A stretch of 64,000 nt of DNA from Fusobacteriaceae bacterium (GTDB taxonomy: Bacteria; Fusobacteriota; Fusobacteriia; Fusobacteriales; Fusobacteriaceae). The stretch lies in the NCBI GenBank assembly GCA_031272775.1, contig JAISTB010000034.1:36012-100011 (forward strand), in the 5' to 3' direction. The notes beneath the pieces were generated by a model. The model made no database searches, was not told the origin of the DNA, and worked only from the letters and a program-made list of their open reading frames with translations. Positions 1-8,174 of the stretch are shown one piece after another. The number at the start of each line of letters is the position of its first letter. The first letter of the stretch is position 1. The position numbers and the translations under genes are program-made.

Positions 1-729
1 GTACATGACGTGCTCGTCCTGCCCGAAGCTCTCTTCCACCTGGCGCAGGGCCTCCTTGAGCGGGAGTCCGCTCCGGAAAATGAGCCGGTAGGCTTTTTTC
101 AGATTGGAGAGATCCTCGTCGGTAAAACCGTGGCGGCGCAGGCCTATGCTGTTGAGTCCTTTCATTTCCGCCCGTTCCCCCTCGGCGAGGCAGAAGGGAC
201 AGATATCCTGCGCGATGCCGCTGTTGCCGCCGGTCATGGAATAAGCTCCGATCCGCGTAAACTGATGGGCCGGCGTGAGTCCGCCGATGATCGCGTAATC
301 TTCCACGGTCACATGGCCCGCCAGCGTGACGTTGTTGGCGAGGACGCAGCCGTTCCCGATCCGGACGTCATGGGCCACATGGACATAGGCCATGAGCAGG
401 TTGCCGTCGCCGATCCGCGTTTCCCAACTGGCGTCGGTGCCCCGGTGGATCGTGACGCATTCCCGGATTCTGTTGCGGTTGCCGATAATGGTCTTTGTGG
501 CCTCTCCCTTGTATTTCAGGTCCTGATTGGCGAGTCCGATGGACGCGAAGGGGTAGATTTCATTGCCCTCGCCGATTTCGGTAATCCCGCCTACGACGAC
601 ATGCGAAAACAAAGACGTGCCGGACCCGATCCTGACGTCTTTGCCGATAAAGCAATAGGGACCAACTTTTACGTCGTCGGCGAGGATGGCCCCCTGTTCG
701 ATGATGGCTGTTTCATGGATATCCGCCAA
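1..729 (-). CDS. lpxA: UDP-N-acetylglucosamine acyltransferase (partial, C-terminus off the left edge)
   Basis: First enzyme of lipid A synthesis: transfers the 3-hydroxyacyl chain from ACP to UDP-GlcNAc in the cytoplasm. Translation of the minus strand gives a left-handed beta-helix of hexapeptide repeats (VKVGPY, VRIGSG, TEIGEG, VRIGNG). The segment MAYVHVAHD carries the catalytic His (H120, equivalent to E. coli H125). A start at TTG (complement of 727-729) is favoured by a GAGGGGG ribosome site 7 bases upstream. About 243 residues are present of the usual 255-265, so only the end of the C-terminal helical domain is cut off by the window. It follows fabZ by about 20 bases in the same operon. 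Confidence 0.93.
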   Translation of the reverse strand, partial: MADIHETAIIEQGAILADDVKVGPYCFIGKDVRIGSGTSLFSHVVVGGITEIGEGNEIYPFASIGLANQDLKYKGEATKTIIGNRNRIRECVTIHRGTDASWETRIGDGNLLMAYVHVAHDVRIGNGCVLANNVTLAGHVTVEDYAIIGGLTPAHQFTRIGAYSMTGGNSGIAQDICPFCLAEGERAEMKGLNSIGLRRHGFTDEDLSNLKKAYRLIFRSGLPLKEALRQVEESFGQDEHVMY

Positions 730-748
730 GGTAACGCCCCCTCAGACT

Positions 749-1180
749 TTATTTGCCGACGAGACTGAACGTAAACGTCGCTTCGCAGGCCAGTTCGCCG
801 TCGACTTTGGCGATGCCGTGGGCTTTGACGATGCTGAGCTTTTGCTTTTCCACGCGCACTTCATAGACGAGCTGGTCGCCGGGCCGCACGGGCCGCTTGA
901 ATTTCGCGGAATCGATCCCCGCGAAATAGGGGAGCTTCGTCCCGCCTTCAATGTCGTCCATAACGAGAACGCCCAGACACTGGGCCATGCTTTCGATGAT
1001 CATCACGCCGGGCATAATCGGATGTCCCGGGAAATGCCCTTCAAAATGCGCTTCGTTCATCGTCACATTTTTGATTCCCCGGACGGTTTTTGTCTCTTTA
1101 TCCATTTCAAGGATCCTGTCCACCAGCAAAAACGGATAGCGGTGCGGGATTCGCTTCATGATTTCCACGATGTCTAACAT
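749..1180 (-). CDS. fabZ: 3-hydroxyacyl-ACP dehydratase
   Basis: Hot-dog-fold dehydratase of type II fatty acid synthesis, which balances acyl supply between phospholipid and lipid A. The 143-residue product has the signature EAHFEGHFPGHPIMPGV with catalytic H49 and, further on, E63 in IIESMAQ, at exactly the family positions. The ATG at 1178-1180 is chosen because GGAGGA lies just upstream; a longer in-frame reading to 1234 has no ribosome site. It lies between lpxC and lpxA, a common arrangement in Gram-negative bacteria, and has its own extended -10 promoter at 1223-1228. Confidence 0.96.
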   Translation of the reverse strand: MLDIVEIMKRIPHRYPFLLVDRILEMDKETKTVRGIKNVTMNEAHFEGHFPGHPIMPGVMIIESMAQCLGVLVMDDIEGGTKLPYFAGIDSAKFKRPVRPGDQLVYEVRVEKQKLSIVKAHGIAKVDGELACEATFTFSLVGK

Positions 1181-1222
1181 GCTTTCTTCCTCCGTGTCAA
1201 ATGAATTTGTGTGATCTGTCCT

Positions 1223-1228
1223 ATTATA
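1223..1228 (-). promoter_or_regulatory. Extended -10 promoter upstream of fabZ
   Basis: On the minus strand the sequence reads TGTGGTATAAT, an extended -10 (TGn plus a perfect TATAAT) about 43 bases before the fabZ ATG. No good -35 is visible (TGGTAC at the right spacing). It would allow fabZ-lpxA to be transcribed apart from pcrA-lpxC. Confidence 0.55.
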
Positions 1229-1287
1229 CCACATTTATTGGGATTGTACCAGATTTTTTCTCCATAGCGGTCTTCCGACCGCGGTAG

Positions 1288-2115
1288 TCACAGCGCCCGG
1301 AGCTTTTCCGCGAAGGCGATATCGATGGCGTGTCCGGCCTTAATCGCGACGATATGGCCTCTTATGGGGCGGTTCAAGATCTTCAGGTCGCCGATGATGT
1401 CAAGCATCTTGTGCCGGACGAATTCATCGGGGAAACGGAGTCCTTCGGGGTTCATGACGCCCTCTTTCGTGATCACAATGGCGTTTTCAAGGGAGCCGCC
1501 CAGGGCGAGATGATTTTTTTTCAGGTAGTCGATCTCATAATCGAAGCCGAAAGTCCTGGCGGGGGCGATTTCTTTTTTGTAGGTCTCATAGTCGATTTCA
1601 AATTCCGCGAGCTCCGACTGGAGCCAGCTCCGCTCGAAACGGATCGCGTAGGTGATCTTGAAGCCCTCCCAGGGGAAGGCCGCCACCATTTTATCGTCCT
1701 GCCTGAGGTAGACCGGGGAGGTGATCACCAGAGGATCCGCTTCCGCCTCCAATTCCCTGATTCCGGCTTTTTCATAGAGCGCCAAAAAGCCGGAGGCGCT
1801 GCCGTCCCCGATGGGGAGCTCGTTTCCGTCCAGTTCCACGACGAGATCCGTGATCCCCGCCGCCATCAGCGACGAGAGAAAATGCTCGATCGTGTAGACC
1901 GCGGCCCCGTACGGATTTTTGAGGTTCGTCCCCCGGGTCAGGTCAAAGGTGTTGGCGAGGTCAAGCGAGACCTCATTTTCTCCCGCTTTCAGGTCTGTCC
2001 GCCGGAAGAGGACATGTCCGTCATTGGCGGGCAGCAGACGCAGCTTTATATTTTGCCCCTTATGAAGGCCGATCCCCTCGGTGGAGATCTCTTTTGCTAT
2101 GGTTTTCCGTTTCAC
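1288..2115 (-). CDS. lpxC: UDP-3-O-acyl-N-acetylglucosamine deacetylase
   Basis: Zinc deacetylase catalysing the committed step of lipid A synthesis. The 275-residue product shows the zinc ligands H78 (YTIEHFLS), H235 and D239 (FVRHKMLDIIGD) and the catalytic H262 (KAGHAID), so it should be active. The start codon is GTG (complement of 2113-2115) with GGAGGG upstream. It is somewhat shorter than E. coli LpxC (305), as in many anaerobes. It lies 30 bases after pcrA and 107 bases before the fabZ ATG. Confidence 0.96.
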   Translation of the reverse strand: MKRKTIAKEISTEGIGLHKGQNIKLRLLPANDGHVLFRRTDLKAGENEVSLDLANTFDLTRGTNLKNPYGAAVYTIEHFLSSLMAAGITDLVVELDGNELPIGDGSASGFLALYEKAGIRELEAEADPLVITSPVYLRQDDKMVAAFPWEGFKITYAIRFERSWLQSELAEFEIDYETYKKEIAPARTFGFDYEIDYLKKNHLALGGSLENAIVITKEGVMNPEGLRFPDEFVRHKMLDIIGDLKILNRPIRGHIVAIKAGHAIDIAFAEKLRAL

Positions 2116-2145
2116 GCTGATCCCTCCGCTTGCTCGTTTGCGCGT

Positions 2146-4356
2146 TCATTGTTTCTGCAAAAATTTATCGGCGACGACAAGGGCGATTTCCTTCCTGCCG
2201 TCCACAAAATCGATTTCCACTTTCCTCGGGGTAATGTTCCGGACGACGCCGAGGCCGAATTTTTTGTGCATGACCTTTTCCCCGATCTTGTAGGGAAAAT
2301 CCGCTACGGTCTTGTTCAGATCCGCCACGGTAATCGTCTTCCGGAACTCAAAGGCATAAGGTTCCGGCTTTTTCGTCTTTTCCGCCGGGCGGCCTTCTCC
2401 GGCCAAGCCCTCCCGGGTCTCTTCCTTCGGCGCTTCCACCATCAGGAGCGATTCCGGGATTTCCGCGAGGAAGCGGGATTCGGTCCGGTAGCTCAATTCC
2501 CCGTAGAGGTAGCGCATCCGCGCGAAGGAAAGATAGAGCTTGTCCTCGGCCCGGGTAATGGCCACATAGCAGAGTCGCCGCTCCTCCTCGAGGTCCGAGG
2601 TCGAAAAGACCGCCTTTTTCCCCGGAAAGATCTCTTCCTCGAGGCCGCAGAGAAAGACCACGGGAAATTCGAGGCCCTTGGAATTGTGGATCGTCATCAG
2701 CTTGACGTAGTCTTTTTCCTCGCTCAAATCGTCGGTCGCGCTGACGAGGGAAATGTTTTCGAGGTATTCCCTGAGCGTCAGCGTCTCCGCCATACGCTCC
2801 AGTTCCCGGATGGAATTGAAGAGCTCCTCGACGTTTTCCGCGCGGGTCTCCGCGTCGTCGTAGGTCTCCGTGAGGTATTCCCGGTAACGGATCGCGGAAA
2901 GGAGTCGCTCGAAGATCTCCGAAACCGCGGAATCTTCATTCATTTGCGCGAGTTCCTGGAGGATCCCCCGCAGTTCCTTGAGCTTTTCCCTTGCCCCCGC
3001 CGGGATCCCGGCAATGTCGTCGCAGGCGCCGACGGCTTCGTAGAGGGAAAGCCCCCGGGCGCTCCGGGCTTCGTTCAATTTTTCGACGGTCTTGTCGCCG
3101 ATTTTCCGGCGCGGGATATTGATGATCCGCTGGAGGTTGGCGTTGTCTGCGGGGTTGTTGACGACGGAGAGGTAGGCCAGCAGGTCTTTGATTTCCGCCC
3201 GCTGGTAAAACTGTGTGCCGCCGAACACCTTGTAGGGAATATTGTTTCTGAGGCAGCCTTCCTCGAAGAGGCGGGACTGGGCGTTTGTCCGGTAGAGAAC
3301 CGTAAAATCCCGGTAGCGCATTCCCCGGGCCCGACCCTTTTCCACCTCGGCCAGGACCCGGTTGACCTCGTCTCGTCCGTCGGGGCAGTCAAAGAGCGTG
3401 ATCAGCTCCCCGCTGGTTTTTTTCGTCCAGAGCGTCTTGTCCTTGGCGCTGGCGTTGTTCCGGATCACGTTATTGGCCGCGTCCAGAATGACCGAGGTCG
3501 AACGGTAATTTTCCTCGAGCTTGACGACGACGGCGTCGGGCCAGTCCCGCTCAAAATCAAGGATATTCTGGATATTGGCCCCCCGGAAGCCGTAAATGCT
3601 CTGATTTTCGTCGCCGACGACGCAGAGGTTCCGGTATTGAGCCGCGATTTTCTGAATGATGTCGTACTGGATCCGGTTCGTGTCCTGGTACTCGTCGACC
3701 ATAATGTAGCGGAATTTGTCCCGGACCCGCCGGAGCACGTCCTCTTGACGCAGGAGCTTTTCCGTATTGACGAGGATGTCTGAAAAATCCATGGCGTTAT
3801 TCTCTTTGAGGATTTTGTTGTAGCGCAGGTAAACGTCGCCGATGAGCCGCTCGTTTTCGTCAAAGTTGGCCGAAGCGGCGTTGTAATCCTCGGGGGACGT
3901 CCCCTCTTCCTTGATCCTCGAGATCATGGAGGCGAGGATGCCGTCGGTCAGGACTTTGTTGGCGGAGCGCAGTTCCTTGAGAATCCCCTTGATGACCCGT
4001 TTCTGGTCGTCCGTGTCGTAAATCGTAAAATTGGCCCCGTAGCCCAATTTCGTCCCGTATACCCGCAGGAGCCTGAGCCCGAAGGAATGAAACGTCGAGA
4101 TCAAGGCCCGGTTGGCGTCGTCCCCCACGAGATCGGCGACGCGCTCTTTCATTTCCCGGGCCGCTTTGTTCGTAAACGTCACCGCGAGGATGGCGTAGGG
4201 AGAAATCCCGCAATTCCTGATCATATGGGCGATCCGGTACGTGATGGTCCGGGTCTTCCCCGAGCCCGCCCCCGCCAGGATCAAAAGGGGCCCGTCGGTC
4301 CTCAGGCAGGCTTCCCGCTGTCTGTCGTTCAGTTTATCCAAAATATTGTTTTGCAT
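2146..4356 (-). CDS. pcrA: UvrD/PcrA-type superfamily 1 DNA helicase
   Basis: 3'-5' DNA helicase for nucleotide excision repair and clearing of replication and transcription conflicts. The 736-residue product has Walker A GAGSGKT (residues 29-35), motif II VDEYQDTN, motif III GDENQSIYGFRGA and motif VI YVAITRAE. The last 50 residues (KIGEKVMHKKFGLGVV) form the Tudor-like domain that contacts RNA polymerase in PcrA. The ATG follows a GAGGAA site. The start lies only about 22 bases after the terminator of the SRP RNA gene and no promoter is visible in between. The pairing with lpx genes is unusual outside Fusobacteria-like genomes. Confidence 0.96.
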   Translation of the reverse strand: MQNNILDKLNDRQREACLRTDGPLLILAGAGSGKTRTITYRIAHMIRNCGISPYAILAVTFTNKAAREMKERVADLVGDDANRALISTFHSFGLRLLRVYGTKLGYGANFTIYDTDDQKRVIKGILKELRSANKVLTDGILASMISRIKEEGTSPEDYNAASANFDENERLIGDVYLRYNKILKENNAMDFSDILVNTEKLLRQEDVLRRVRDKFRYIMVDEYQDTNRIQYDIIQKIAAQYRNLCVVGDENQSIYGFRGANIQNILDFERDWPDAVVVKLEENYRSTSVILDAANNVIRNNASAKDKTLWTKKTSGELITLFDCPDGRDEVNRVLAEVEKGRARGMRYRDFTVLYRTNAQSRLFEEGCLRNNIPYKVFGGTQFYQRAEIKDLLAYLSVVNNPADNANLQRIINIPRRKIGDKTVEKLNEARSARGLSLYEAVGACDDIAGIPAGAREKLKELRGILQELAQMNEDSAVSEIFERLLSAIRYREYLTETYDDAETRAENVEELFNSIRELERMAETLTLREYLENISLVSATDDLSEEKDYVKLMTIHNSKGLEFPVVFLCGLEEEIFPGKKAVFSTSDLEEERRLCYVAITRAEDKLYLSFARMRYLYGELSYRTESRFLAEIPESLLMVEAPKEETREGLAGEGRPAEKTKKPEPYAFEFRKTITVADLNKTVADFPYKIGEKVMHKKFGLGVVRNITPRKVEIDFVDGRKEIALVVADKFLQKQ

Positions 4357-4377
4357 GTTCCTCCCCGGGATGTTCTA

Positions 4378-4398
4378 TAAAAAACGCGATTTTCGCGT
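4378..4398 (-). terminator. Rho-independent terminator of the SRP RNA gene
   Basis: The minus strand reads ACGCGA-AAA-TCGCGT followed by six T: a compact GC-rich hairpin with a U-run, ending about 22 bases before the pcrA ATG. Confidence 0.75.
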
Positions 4399-4416
4399 AT
4401 CCAGCGCAGAACAAAA

Positions 4417-4527
4417 GTCACAAAGGCAGGAATATCCTACACCCACAATCCTACCTTAGTGCTGCTACCTTCCGGTCCTGACACGGTTCGATACAACTAT
4501 GCCGTAAGAATCCCCGTTCTCTGTGAC
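4417..4527 (-). ncRNA. ffs: Bacterial small signal recognition particle RNA (4.5S RNA)
   Basis: The minus strand contains the universally conserved SRP Alu-less hairpin tip: GTGTCAGGACCGGAAGG followed by TAGCAGCACTAAGG. This matches the Ffh-binding loop of E. coli 4.5S RNA (GTCAGGTCCGGAAGGAAGCAGC). The ends pair as a long closing helix (GTCACA at 4527-4522 with TGTGAC at 4422-4417), giving about 111 nt. A strong promoter lies 7 bases upstream and a terminator downstream. The RNA binds Ffh and FtsY to target membrane proteins. The ends are inferred from base pairing and could shift by a few nucleotides. Confidence 0.93.
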
Positions 4528-4534
4528 ATCGTCT

Positions 4535-4563
4535 ATTATAGCACGGATCTTCCGTTTCGTCAA
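4535..4563 (-). promoter_or_regulatory. Strong sigma70 promoter of the SRP RNA
   Basis: TTGACG (complement of 4558-4563), 17-base spacer, TATAAT (complement of 4535-4540). Transcription should start near 4528, exactly where the closing helix of the RNA begins. Confidence 0.88.
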
Positions 4564-4578
4564 CAAAAGCGTCGTTCT

Positions 4579-6255
4579 TTACCATTTTTTGAAGAGATTT
4601 TTGAGGAGCTTCTCCCCTTCTTTGAGGTTTTCCCTGACGTCTTCCCGTTCGCTCCACTTGTCGAGGCGCTCCAGGAGTTTCGTCATCGTATCGGAATCGC
4701 TCCCGGCGAGGTTTTCGATCATATCACCGGCCTGTTTTTCCTCCCGGTCCAGCGCCGTCCCGTAGTCTTCGACGGTTTTTTGGTTGCGTTTCAACAGCGA
4801 GCGCAGGAGGTCTTCGCGGATGGCGCCGTTATTTTTCCGGATCTCGGCCAGAAGCTTTTGCGGGAGGCCGCTTTGGATCACGAGGTCCCGAGTTCCGGAA
4901 TCATAAGAATAGCGTATATCGTTCAGCGTAAGATTTTCGAGGACAGGCAGGACCACTTCGTAGAGGAGCGGGATGCCGCTGTCGTTGGCGCCTTTGAGGG
5001 CGCTCTTGTCGAATTTGGGGTTCCGGACGCCTGCGCTTCCGGAGATTTTAATGTTTTGATCGGTCAGGCCCATGTCGGTGAATACCGAAAAGGATCCGCC
5101 GCGGATGTAGTTTCTGACTTCCGGCGTCTTGTCAAATTCTCCGCCGGGAACCCTGAGGGAAAGGGTCCCCTGCAGATCCCGCAAATTGATTTTTCCTTCG
5201 ATGACCGCGTTATTTTTGTCTTCCCAGGCCGTGAGCCGGATCACGACGTCCGTTTTGTTTTTGGAAAGGCGGCTGGAGACGTCGTTGATTTCCCCGCTGA
5301 AGACCATGCCGTAGACCTCGACGTTGAGCAGCAGTTTTTCCACGAGGACTTCCCAGCTGTCCCTGTCCTGAAAGTCCTTTTCTCTGGCGTCCCGGACCTT
5401 TTTCAGCGATTCCCGGTACAGATAGACGAGCTCGTCAAGGTCCTTCTCGTATTTTTGCTTGAGATAGCGGCTCAAGTATTTGTCAAAGTCGGCGAGGAGT
5501 CCCTCTTCGCTGACGAGATAGTCTCTGAGACGCTTTTCAAGGTTCTTTTGATAGGCGTCCTTTGAGACGTTTTGCCGGATCAGGGCCCGGACCTGTTCTT
5601 TTTCCGCCGAGATCTCCTTCAGGAGCGCCTTTGCCTGCCCCTTGAGGCGCTCGACGTCTTCTTTTTGCAGCGACAGGAGTTTCATGGGGTTCTTGAGGTC
5701 AAGGATTCCTTCGGTTTCTTTCTTCAGCGTCTGCCAGGCTTCCCCCTGCTTGATGGCGTCTATCCTTTTTTTATAAGTTTCGCGGATCTCCCCCAGTTTT
5801 TTTTTGGCGTCGTCAAATTGCGCCGCGGCCAGATCCTTTGTCTTTTCGTTGAGCGCTTCGCCGGCGACGCCGGTCTCTCCGCCGGTCGCGACGCTCGCCG
5901 CCGAAGGCGCCGTTCCGCCTGTTTCCCCCGGCGTGAAGAGCTGTACGCCGATCAGCGAGGAATCCGTTACCGTGATCTTTTTTTCCTTGACCGAAAGCCG
6001 GTAGTTGATCTTGACTTCCCGGATCGCGGCGGCTTTGATCCTCTGATCGCCCCGGCCGGCCACGGAAATCGCCGTAGCCGAAAGATAGGATGAGAAGGGC
6101 CTGAAATCCACGCCTCCGATCTCGACTTGGCTGCCCGCCGCCTCCGTCAGCTTTTTCTCCAGCGTATATTCAAGGAGTTTGTTTCGCGCGAAATACAGCA
6201 AAAAAATCAGCGCGAGCACGATTATTCCGAGGGTGGAGAAAGTTTTTCGGATCAT
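4579..6255 (-). CDS. AsmA/TamB-like inner-membrane-anchored protein (possible TIGR03545 family)
   Basis: The 558-residue product has one N-terminal membrane segment (residues about 9-24, IIVLALIFLLYF). It continues with a VEIGGVDFRPFSSYLSATAISV stretch typical of the N-terminus of AsmA/TamB-like and DUF748 proteins: beta strands that begin in the periplasm. The middle (about 140-310) is strongly charged and probably coiled-coil. The C-terminal half is beta-rich again (VIEGKINLRDLQG, KISGSAGVRN). Proteins of this type bridge inner and outer membranes and may carry lipid, which would suit the nearby lpx and pssA genes. It ends close to the SRP RNA promoter. The exact family is recalled, not searched. 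Confidence 0.6.
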   Translation of the reverse strand: MIRKTFSTLGIIVLALIFLLYFARNKLLEYTLEKKLTEAAGSQVEIGGVDFRPFSSYLSATAISVAGRGDQRIKAAAIREVKINYRLSVKEKKITVTDSSLIGVQLFTPGETGGTAPSAASVATGGETGVAGEALNEKTKDLAAAQFDDAKKKLGEIRETYKKRIDAIKQGEAWQTLKKETEGILDLKNPMKLLSLQKEDVERLKGQAKALLKEISAEKEQVRALIRQNVSKDAYQKNLEKRLRDYLVSEEGLLADFDKYLSRYLKQKYEKDLDELVYLYRESLKKVRDAREKDFQDRDSWEVLVEKLLLNVEVYGMVFSGEINDVSSRLSKNKTDVVIRLTAWEDKNNAVIEGKINLRDLQGTLSLRVPGGEFDKTPEVRNYIRGGSFSVFTDMGLTDQNIKISGSAGVRNPKFDKSALKGANDSGIPLLYEVVLPVLENLTLNDIRYSYDSGTRDLVIQSGLPQKLLAEIRKNNGAIREDLLRSLLKRNQKTVEDYGTALDREEKQAGDMIENLAGSDSDTMTKLLERLDKWSEREDVRENLKEGEKLLKNLFKKW

Positions 6256-6306
6256 GGCGGAACTTCCTTTCCGGAGGCTTTCCGGGGCAACGGATCTTTT
6301 TCTCTA

Positions 6307-6335
6307 ATTTTATCACAGCGGGCCTTGATTTTCAA
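6307..6335 (-). promoter_or_regulatory. Promoter of the AsmA-like gene
   Basis: TTGAAA (complement of 6330-6335), 17-base spacer, TAAAAT (complement of 6307-6312), with a TGA extended -10. It is back-to-back with the pssA promoter. Confidence 0.7.
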
Positions 6336-6355
6336 TGAAAACTTTCCCCTTTCTC

Positions 6356-6384
6356 TTGTCTTTCCCCGCGTTTTATGGTAAAAT
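6356..6384 (+). promoter_or_regulatory. Promoter of pssA
   Basis: TTGTCT at 6356-6361, 17-base spacer, TAAAAT at 6379-6384 with the extended -10 TGG. It lies 58 bases before the ATG. Confidence 0.65.
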
Positions 6385-6441
6385 GGATCATCAAAACTTT
6401 GAACGAATTCCGGTTGCGAAAACCGGGCAGGAGATGAAGCC

Positions 6442-7401
6442 ATGCTGGAAAAAAAATATCTGGCGCCCAACGCCATAACGGCCGCGAGCCTGTTTCTGGG
6501 ATTTTTGAGTATAACGACCTCTTTCAAGGGCGAATTCAACAAATCGATCCTCTTTATCATCATTGCCATGATCTGTGACGGTCTGGACGGCAAAGCCGCC
6601 CGGAAATTTGACGCCTTCAGCGAGTTCGGAAAAGAATTCGATTCCTTCGCCGACGCCATATCCTTCGGCCTCGCGCCGGGGTTCCTGATTTACTGCAAGC
6701 TGCAGGCGGAAGTCGCCAACAGCACGATTTTGGTCCCCGTTTCCTTTCTCTACGCCTTTTGCGGCGTCATGCGCCTGGTCAAATTCAACGTGATCACCGT
6801 GGCCTCAAGCGAAAAGGGGGATTTCAGCGGTATGCCGATCCCCAACGCCGCGGCCATGGTCTGTTCCTATGTGCTGATCAGCCGTTCCCTGGAGCAACGT
6901 TTCGGCTTTCGTTTTTATGACCGGGAGTTCTTTATCGGAATCTCCCTTTTGGCGGCCATTCTCATGGTCAGCACGATCAGCTTCAAGACCCCCGAAAAGA
7001 CCTTTTCGTTTATTCCCCGCAAGCTGATCCCCGTCGTCATCGTAGGGGCCGCGATAACGGCCTATTATTCGATCTTTATCCTCTCGGGGAGCTATGTGAT
7101 CCTGAATCTTTACCGGCATATCCGCAACAGCTTCGGCGTCGGGGACGAGGGCGACGGAGACCTTGAGGAAGAGGAAAAAACCCCGGTCGTGGAATATTTG
7201 CCGCTGATCCCCAAAGAAAAGCCCGCTCCCGGGACCGAAACGCCGAAAGCAGCCGGCGCGTCCTCCGAACCGGCCGGAGAAAAACCCAAAGAGGAAAAGG
7301 AAAAACCGGCGGCGGAAAAGAAAAAAAGCCCGCCCCGAACCGCGAAGAGCGGCGGCCCGGGGACCGGAGCGAAAGCGCCCCGGAAGAGAACCAAAAAATA
7401 G
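6442..7401 (+). CDS. pssA: CDP-diacylglycerol-serine O-phosphatidyltransferase with a long charged tail
   Basis: Makes phosphatidylserine, the precursor of phosphatidylethanolamine, in the inner membrane. The CDP-alcohol phosphotransferase signature is complete: D49-G50-x2-A53-R54, G63, D67, D71. Several hydrophobic helices follow to about residue 225. The last 85 or so residues (from EEEEKTPVVEYLPLIP) are low-complexity and rich in Pro, Ala, Lys and Glu, ending in PRKRTKK. Typical subclass II enzymes end near 240-250 residues, so this tail is an addition, probably cytoplasmic and disordered. The ribosome site AGGAG lies 9 bases upstream. It is divergent from the AsmA-like gene. Confidence 0.92.
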   Translation: MLEKKYLAPNAITAASLFLGFLSITTSFKGEFNKSILFIIIAMICDGLDGKAARKFDAFSEFGKEFDSFADAISFGLAPGFLIYCKLQAEVANSTILVPVSFLYAFCGVMRLVKFNVITVASSEKGDFSGMPIPNAAAMVCSYVLISRSLEQRFGFRFYDREFFIGISLLAAILMVSTISFKTPEKTFSFIPRKLIPVVIVGAAITAYYSIFILSGSYVILNLYRHIRNSFGVGDEGDGDLEEEEKTPVVEYLPLIPKEKPAPGTETPKAAGASSEPAGEKPKEEKEKPAAEKKKSPPRTAKSGGPGTGAKAPRKRTKK

Positions 7402-7427
7402 CACAAAGAAATAGACGACAAAGGGCG

Positions 7428-7455
7428 TTGATTTTTTCCAAAAATGTGGTATGAT
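7428..7455 (+). promoter_or_regulatory. Promoter of the KDPG aldolase / sugar kinase operon
   Basis: TTGATT at 7428-7433, 16-base spacer, TATGAT at 7450-7455 within TGTGGTATGAT (extended -10). Confidence 0.7.
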
Positions 7456-7506
7456 AGAGCGTAAAGGGTGTTTTCGTAATAAAAGCAATTGTTAAGGAGG
7501 ATCAGC

Positions 7507-8148
7507 ATGTTCAAAAAAACTGAAATCTTGAAACGGATTACCGACGTGGGCATCGTGGCCGTGGTCCGGGCCGAGAGTACGGCGGAGGCCATACGGATAT
7601 CCAAAGCCTGCATCGCGGGCGGCATCCCGGCCATCGAAGTGACCTATACGGTTCCGGGCGCCACGGAAGCCATCAAGGCCCTGAAGGCCGAGATCGATCC
7701 CGGGCAGCTCATCATCGGCGCGGGGACCGTACTTGACGCCGTGACAGCAAGGATCGCCATTCTGGCGGGGGCCGAGTATATCGTATCTCCGGGCTTTGAC
7801 GAGGAGACCGCGAAACTCTGCAACCTCTACCAGGTTCCCTATATGCCCGGCTGCCTCACGATCACGGAAATGATGCGCGCCATGTCCTATGGCTGCGAGA
7901 TTCTGAAGCTCTTCCCGGGAAGCGCCTTCGGACCCGACTATGTGAAAGCCGTCAAAGGGCCCCTGCCCACGGTCAACATCATGCCCACAGGAGGCGTCAG
8001 CATAGACAACATCGAAGCCTGGTTCGCAAACGGCGTCGTGGCCTGCGGCGCGGGCGGAAAACTGGCCAGCGGGACCAGCGAAGACATCACGAAAACCGCG
8101 AAGGCCTTTGTGGAAAAAATCGCGGCCCTTCGCGCCAAAAAGAAATAA
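7507..8148 (+). CDS. eda: 2-dehydro-3-deoxyphosphogluconate (KDPG) aldolase
   Basis: Class I aldolase splitting 2-keto-3-deoxy-6-phosphogluconate into pyruvate and glyceraldehyde 3-phosphate, the last step of hexuronate and Entner-Doudoroff breakdown. The 213-residue product has VVRAES (catalytic Glu), GAGTVLD, and the Schiff-base lysine K134 in CEILKLFPGS, one position from E. coli K133. AAGGAGG precedes the ATG at 7507 and fixes the start. It heads a four-gene operon with two sugar kinases and a YhcH-type protein, so the kinases most likely make its phosphorylated substrate. Confidence 0.95.
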   Translation: MFKKTEILKRITDVGIVAVVRAESTAEAIRISKACIAGGIPAIEVTYTVPGATEAIKALKAEIDPGQLIIGAGTVLDAVTARIAILAGAEYIVSPGFDEETAKLCNLYQVPYMPGCLTITEMMRAMSYGCEILKLFPGSAFGPDYVKAVKGPLPTVNIMPTGGVSIDNIEAWFANGVVACGAGGKLASGTSEDITKTAKAFVEKIAALRAKKK

Positions 8149-8174
8149 AACTTCACGCAACGGGGTGATGAGGA

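Noticed and set aside
1330..3783. An 817-codon open frame on the plus strand across lpxC and pcrA
   Set aside because: It is antisense to two genes with full catalytic motifs. GC-rich codon use on the minus strand leaves few stops opposite; no family features or ribosome site.
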